Below, piece by piece: positions 57,787 through 64,000 of a stretch of 64,000 bases of DNA (the first letter of the stretch is position 1; the number at the start of each line of letters is the position of its first letter). Below the pieces are notes generated by a model. The model saw nothing but the letters and a program-made list of their open reading frames with translations. It was not told the DNA's origin and searched no databases. This DNA comes from Antennarius striatus. Its lineage: Eukaryota > Chordata > Actinopteri > Lophiiformes > Antennariidae. The translations under genes and the position numbers were made by a program. The stretch covers positions 19,313,001-19,377,000 of the forward strand of contig NC_090782.1 in assembly GCF_040054535.1 (NCBI RefSeq), given 5' to 3'.

Positions 57787-60317
57787 ATATTCCTTCTCAG
57801 TGAGAAATATTTTGATTGAAGAAGGAATTCTGTTGTTGGGTCTATTGATCAATAACAGAACTTTAATGTCACAATACATCCATGTAAATAAGTGGAGATT
57901 TATTTCAGGTCAAGTGAAATGTACCAGACTTCTAGCCAATCATCCAGGTGTTTGTTGACTATGACTGAAAACCTCTTGTAAAAGTGACTAATGGATTTTT
58001 TATTAAACTATTTTGACCCTTCAATCATTAGAACGTGCATGGCAAGATTTGAAGGGGACATCAATCAACTATTAATATATGCAATCACATGCATGTAAAA
58101 TCTATTTAGAATGTACAGTAAATTTAAAAATTTGCATTATTATGAGTGCAATCTAGAAATTTACTAAATGTTTGAATTCAATTCCTATATTTAAATTTTT
58201 AAAAAAAAATTTGTTTACTACATTAATCCCCGAAGGGAAAAGTCCACACAGCTAAGTGGTTTACATGCACACTTTATAGTGGGTACAGGCCCATAACACA
58301 CGCAAGGGTCCTGTGGGCATGCAGGTGAGGGGGAAGCAGAGCGGCAGACAGCTCCTTCATGGTGCACCTCCAATGGGCAACTTGTGAAGGGCACAGCACC
58401 TTGCTCGAGGGCGCCTCAGCAGTGCCTGGGAGTCGAGCTGACGCCTCTTGCTCCGAGGTGACTGGGCAGGAGAGGAAATCGAACCGCTGATTTTGGAACA
58501 CTACACGACCCGCTCTACAGCTGTGCCATGACAAAATATATGACAATATTGACTAATTATTGTTTTTGTATTTATCACATAATACATCCAAACTCATCTG
58601 TTTTCTGGGATGTTTTTAATTACAGACTATTTCAGGGTCAACATTAGCCAGAGGAGCACAAGACTACTTACACTGTGTCTGTTTCTGTCAGCATTTAAAC
58701 TATTTTTGCATCACACACTATATTTGAATACAGTTGCCCTACAAGGCCAGTATGCAAGTACTGTTGTTAAAACTGGAATGAGCAGGATTAAATAGAGGTA
58801 TTAAAAGATGCAATGTCTTCAAGCTTCACTACACCAATGGTCTTACTTATCGTTTCCTCAGGTCTTTGGGTTGTGCTGTTGAAATCAGCTGCTTACAGTA
58901 CATTGATCGATATTACTGTACAGTAGACAACGTAGACAACACAAATGTTTACATGCAAATATTGGATGTTGTTTCTAATGATCAGAAGATGCTTGAGATG
59001 GAACTGATTTCAATGAAATGTTTGACGATGATGTAAATAAAATTACTTTCTAAAAAAAATTAATTCAATTTAATCTCCTTTCTCAGGTCCTTTTATTGGT
59101 GTGTGATTGATCAGGTCTGAGAGCTGAACATGACGTAACAGCAGTTGCCTTCAGGGTTAACGGACACATTAAATTAAGCACCACTTGTATAACAATATAA
59201 CAGAAATGAACGACAGACCAGAGCAGTTTGGAACTCAAGAATGGATGATTGGTTAAAAAAACAACGATATTTTTGTTGGTGTTATCTTAATATAGTGTAG
59301 ATAGTCTTGAAGACGCGCAAAAGAAGAATAGGAAAACCGGGATGACGATCTTTAAAAATTCTAGGCATCATGAATGCAGCACAACAACATTCGGCGAACA
59401 ATAAATAGTTATAGAGTTAATTACAGCTACGTTGACAAGAAACACTCTGAACTACTGTGACCTAGTAGTATTGCATGTGTTATCTCATTTAACTGAGTTG
59501 CTGTTGTTAGCATGACGAGTAAAACAAATTCAAACGCTTGCAAAGGAAACCAATCCCAAACCACGTCAACTTCTGTGTCGTGGCTCCCCCAGGAGTCTCT
59601 ATCTGGATAGAAGACCGGAAGGTGAGGGCTTATCCGTCCGCTTCTGTAACCGTGTGTTAGCATAGAACCAATGTTTTATTGTTGACGAGCTCTTACAGTG
59701 ATTCTACGGATACTAATTGGCTAACTAGTTAGCATTAAGCTACTTTAACAGCTAACTTTTGTTAGCTAAATTCGCCTGTGACGTTATTTTATTTGTCTGC
59801 AAAACGAATAAACTCGTAAGGTTTCCATTGACACTTGATTTGATCACAAGTTACTGACACGTTTTATCAACGTAAAGTCACTTTTAATTTTAAAGGTAGG
59901 AGGATTTTTGAACCTAATAACGCTGTTGATAAACTCCACAAAGTGCTTTTCTACACAATATATAATATGCATTTGATTCCAATAAAATTTTCCTGTATAA
60001 TGAACTTAATCATCCAAATTCGGAAGTATGGTATGCTATATTTTACACATGGGAATTGTACAATGTACATTTTGTTGTACTTTGAGCAGCCTTCTACTAT
60101 CTTGATGGTCAATGGGCAAATAGGATATTTTATTGTGTTACTGTGTTTCAGATAGTGATTATTCACTAAAGGTTAAGCCAGTCTTACTCTATTTGCACTA
60201 AATTATGTAATATAAACTTAAAAATTAGGGTATCATTTGAGTAAAATTGGCTGAAACCAAGTTCATATGACTTCTAGAAGGAAACTTCTACAAGAAAATG
60301 ACCCTTTCCTCCTGCAG
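57787..60317. other. pex11g-apba3 intergenic region
   Basis: pex11g probably ends near an ATTAAA at about 58001. Besides the SINE at 58205 nothing is recognisable up to 59550. A 5' non-coding exon of apba3 may end at about 59627 (gaccggaag|gtgagg) in the GC-richer stretch 59560-59660. The acceptor of the first coding exon is at 60317. Confidence 0.45.
58205..58535 (-). mobile_element. tRNA-derived SINE with LINE-type tail
   Basis: On the minus strand it starts catggcacagctgtagagcg (A box-like), has GGTTCGATTTC (B box), a body with gaggcgccctcgagcaaggt, and ends cccttcggggattaat, the LINE-type tail. It is nearly full length and lies between pex11g and apba3. Confidence 0.8.
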
Positions 60318-60330
60318 GCTTTCTCTTACA

Positions 60331-63300
60331 ATGGACTCAGATGTCTGTCCAACTGATAAGCTAGCCTCTGCACCGCCCGTCTCCTCGTGTTTTACCACCA
60401 TCCCCGCTGATGGAACCTCAGAGATTGAGGTCCCTAGAGAGACTATGGCACCTGTGCCAGGATCAGAGGTGGAGGAACTAGAGTCCTACAACTTGATTGA
60501 GCCCCCTCCATTAGACTGGAGGTCCGACTCATCAAGTGAGGCAGGCTCTGGAGATGACCTCGATGACCCCATCTTCCCTCCCTCTGTTGAAAATCTGGAT
60601 AATGCCAATCCCAGTGGGCCAGTCTCGTTGCCTTTGAACACTAGTGACACTGTGGATTCACTTGATGTGAACCAACAGGAACATGTAGGAAATATTGTAT
60701 TGCCAGTTCAGGATATTAAAGTGGATTTGGAAGGACTGGTGAGTGTTGAAGACTCAGAGGACGTTGGGGAATACCAGGAAGAGATCACCATATGTGAGGT
60801 TAAGAGTAGGTATAGAGAAGAGGACCATGAGGTTGCGGACAGAAAATCAGGTGATGAAGACCACAGTCGCATCCACCACTTGCTCAATCAACTCCAGCTG
60901 ATGGGAGAAGACCATTGTTGCAACCAACAAACACAACATTATCCTGAGGAGCATTATTACTCCAGCTTGTCTGAGCTGGAAGCTTGTGCTCCCTCTCTAA
61001 TAACAGACAGCAGCACTGAAACCACAGGGTTGCTGTTTTCTGAACGCCACCAGAGAGACATGCTGGGGATGCTGCACTTCACAGAGATAGGCGCACCACA
61101 ACATCAGACATGTCTGCCACACAGAGAGGTTGATGCCGTAGTATCAGTGTCCTATAGTCAGGAGGACGCACAAAGGTTCTGGGGGAATCATGGGAATGGT
61201 GAACAGCAGCGACACAGAGACACCTCCCTCAGTTCTCTACCTGACGATGAATATCCAGAGCCTGTATGGAAGAAGCTGGGTGAGGAGCCTCCAGAGGACG
61301 AAGAGGCCGCTGGAGAGAATGAGCAGGTAGGTTGAGATAGCGTTAATATAATGTGCTAAAAGGAAGCTGAACTCTAATCTCCAAACAAATCAAGATTTTG
61401 ATTTTATCCTCTACAAAACCAATATTTATCATGTACAGTAACTTACATTCATTTCAAACTATTTCTTCGTGGTGTAATTAACGCCTTAACGAATATTATA
61501 TGCGTGAGCTCAGACAGAAGATACACACAAACTGTTTACCATCGACAAATTACATGTTCACCATCAGAAATAGTGCAGTTTGATAAATGATATTTCATTG
61601 TCATCAATTAGGTATGACTGAAACTAATTTTTTCAGTTTATTCTGCTTTCAATTCCTCCTTTATGTCATTCTATAAAATATCAAAGTACATAATCAAATG
61701 ACCATCACAAGTCAAGGTACTTCAAATAAAACGAGAAAACTTTGACAGGTTGGTGTTAGTGATGCTGTAACATACAAAATAAGTTAACTTTAGTAGCAGC
61801 AGCTCCCGCCAGGACATCTTCGGAGGGAGTGTGAGCTGACAGTGGGAGGTGTCAGTTCACCTCCCAGCCACTGCCGAGGCGCCCTTGAGCAAGGCGTCCC
61901 CCCTACAAGCTGCTCAATTGGGGAGCGTTCCTGAAGCCGCTGCCCATCACTCTGCCTCCCTATGTGTGTTGCTTGATGTGTGTACTAACTGCTAACTGCA
62001 TGCTTACAGGCCCCCTTGTGTGCTGTGTTTCACGGGGCTTGTGTATACACTGATTGTCATAAACTAACACAAAGAACATGTAAAAATACCTGAGTGACTA
62101 TGTAATTTCCCTGCGGGGATTAATAAAGTGTACTTCTTCTACCTTTGAAGTAGGTCAGGGCAAGTTGCGTGATGTTGCAATCTCTGACTGCTTTGTTGAT
62201 TTGTTTGTGTTGTCATTGCAGAATACAGATCAACCATCATATAAAGATGGTGAGTTGCTTCATCCCTTTCATCCATTTGTCCATCCATCCAAGCAGTCAT
62301 TGTGTTAATGTCAGTGTGTTTTATTCTGAAGTTCCTGGTCCATGTGACCCTGAAGATTTACTGGAAGGAGTAGTATTTGGAGCCAAGTATTTGGGCTCCA
62401 CTCAGCTCAAATCTGAGAAGAACCCCTCGACCAATGCCCGCATGACCCAAGCTCAGGAGGCTGTGGACCGCATCAAGGTGAACTCAAGATATGTGAGGCA
62501 GGAGTGTGTGCTAAATATGGTGATATTGCATCTGTGTGGTTTTATTTAAGTAAGGAACATTTCTCATACATCAGATGTTGTCATTATGATAGGAGTATGT
62601 GTGTAATTATTTTGACTTTTGATCTCAGGCACCAGAGGGAGAGTCTCAGCCAATGACAGAGGTGGATCTGTTCATCTCAACCCAGAGAATTAAAGTGCTG
62701 ACTGCTGACACACAAGTAGGTTCTGCTAAGTGATCAGAAGAACTTATGTGAACGCTTGTAGCACACAAAGCGTAATGTATTTTAACCCTCTTTTCAGGGT
62801 TCTGGTTTATCATTCCCTCCTTTTATTTTCCATCACACAGAAAATGGTTTCAAAATTACCTCTAATAATTTACTATCTCTACAGAAGTGGTACCGCTACC
62901 AATGAACTTTGTAGGGTTTTTGTTTTTTTCAACTCTTGGGAAAATAAATGCTGAAAACAGCAATGGTGTAAACAGCTAGTTTCAGCTGAAAGTGGCTTTA
63001 AAATCATGATCTTCAGATATGAAATAAAAGTATGAAGTTCATCTTATGAAAACCAAACAGAGTACATGTGGGTGTTTTCACTTATGGAACCCTGTTTGAT
63101 GAAGTGCTACTTCATCTTGTGCCACAGTTATTACAGAGGCTGTTTCCTGCTTGTCAACTCGTTCTCTGCAGAAATGTTGGAACATTTGTAATATATACTG
63201 TAAAATGACCACAGTTTTGCAAACTTACATTTTTAACCTAGTGTTTTAAGTTGCATATAATATCTTTCAATATTTTTCAGTGGCATTATTTTAATTTCAC

Positions 63301-63676
63301 AATTCAGCTTTAACTTTTTCAAATATGCACAAGCAAATTGCCAAGCAGGATCCTCATGCTGAAAAAATGAAAAAGTAATGGTGTGGCAGCATCATTTGGT
63401 GACTTGAATCTTTCTCTGAAGTAAAGTGTTACTCAGACTTTCCTGTCTTCTCTTGGTTTCATATATTATCACCCTCTTGTCTCCACTCAGGAAGCCATGA
63501 TGGATCACGCTCTGCAGATGATTTCGTACATTGCAGACATTGGTGACATTGTGGTCCTTATGGCACGGAGGAAACTTAAAGTGCAGGATGGCGGCTCAGC
63601 CTCCAACTCCTCGTCGTCTTCCGCCAGGCCTCAGAAGAAGTGCTTAATGATCTGCCACGTGTTCTCGTCTGATGAC
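60331..63676 (+). CDS. apba3: APBA3 (X11-gamma/Mint3), 5' part; continues past the window
   Basis: A PTB/PDZ adaptor that binds the APP cytoplasmic tail and acts at the Golgi; Mint3 also binds FIH-1. Visible coding exons: 60331-61326, 62222-62249, 62332-62477, 62629-62715 and 63491-63676, phase-consistent. The first is one long acidic, low-complexity exon (332 codons). The PTB domain starts at [20 protein letters not shown], followed by [73 protein letters not shown] and [27 protein letters not shown] and the short linker before APEGE favour APBA3 over APBA1/2. The rest of the PTB (AQLIAQAIGQ...) and both PDZ domains lie beyond 64000. The start is the first ATG after the acceptor at 60317; an upstream ATG at 60298 is intronic. 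Confidence 0.92.
61795..62141 (+). mobile_element. SINE copy with LINE-type tail, head lost
   Basis: The body (gccgaggcgcccttgagcaa, caagctgctcaattggggag, tgcccatcactctgcctccc) matches 13325-13528 and 58205-58535. It ends aatttccctgcggggattaa then taaagtgtacttctt. The tRNA-like head is missing or decayed. It is in apba3 intron 1, shortly before the 28-nt exon 2; the remainder of that intron has nothing recognisable. Confidence 0.75.
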
Positions 63677-64000
63677 GTGAGTTAGTCAGCTTTTTTCAAA
63701 TGAAAATTCTTCATATCTGTGAACTTTTGGAGCTTATATTTGAACCCCAGCAGCTGTTGGGCTCCAATGCCTGTTTTTGTTTTTTTGTTTTTTATAGTGG
63801 CCATAGTATTATTGTGCCTGTTCCTCTATATATTTTTGAGTCTTTGACTGAAAATCCCACAAATGGGTTCACAATTCCTGTAATTATGAACGTATCATTT
63901 GCTCCCCTTGATGCCCCATTTCAGATCAAATGTGCTGCTTTTCAACTGGACTACAGATTTAGCTTCTGCTTGGCCTGGTTTCCTTCCTCTAGACTATTCC

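Noticed and set aside
60298-60330. Upstream ATG for apba3 at 60298
   Set aside because: It lies inside the polypyrimidine tract before the acceptor at 60317, so it is intronic.

Overview
The window is vertebrate nuclear DNA, almost certainly from a teleost fish. Genes are split into many short exons with GT/AG introns and sit a few kb apart. The repeats are typical of teleosts: a Tc1-like transposon, an RTE-type LINE, tRNA-derived SINEs, and long GATA, CATC, GT and TAGAA microsatellites. All gene models were built by hand from splice sites, reading phase and remembered family sequences; no database search was run.

Nine genes are visible. Left block (1-25.1 kb): tmem38a on the minus strand (TRIC-A channel, 291 aa), then smim7 (75 aa), med26 (569 aa) and slc35e1 (375 aa) on the plus strand. 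In human these four lie together on 19p13.11. Middle block (30.7-54.4 kb): a prostaglandin EP4-like receptor on the minus strand, a short Disabled-family PTB adaptor (375 aa) and a FYB/PRAM1-family adaptor with two helical SH3 domains (563 aa), both on the plus strand. Right block (55.4-64 kb): pex11g (241 aa) and the 5' part of apba3, which runs off the end. Human PEX11G and APBA3 are also on 19p.

The most interesting item is the middle block. Its order and relative orientation (EP4 one way, DAB and FYB the other) match human 5p13 (PTGER4-DAB2-FYB1), yet it is embedded among genes of 19p type. The simplest reading is a third ohnologous copy of the PTGER4-DAB-FYB cluster, of which mammals may keep only PRAM1 on 19p. 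The DAB member is small and shows none of the DPF/NPF endocytic motifs of DAB2.

Functionally the genes are independent housekeeping or signalling genes: ER/SR counter-ion channel, Mediator subunit, solute carrier, peroxisome division factor, PTB/PDZ adaptor, and immune or receptor signalling adaptors. No operon-like logic applies.

The intergenic spaces and several introns carry repeat structures worth a look. These are a LINE with inverted copies of its own end, a second LINE tail nested in frame inside its reverse transcriptase, a pogo/Tigger-like MITE, a two-copy family with a near-perfect 31-bp hairpin, a poly(A)-ended retrocopy with an ORF, and a set of LINE and SINE tails that share one 3' end but carry different microsatellites.
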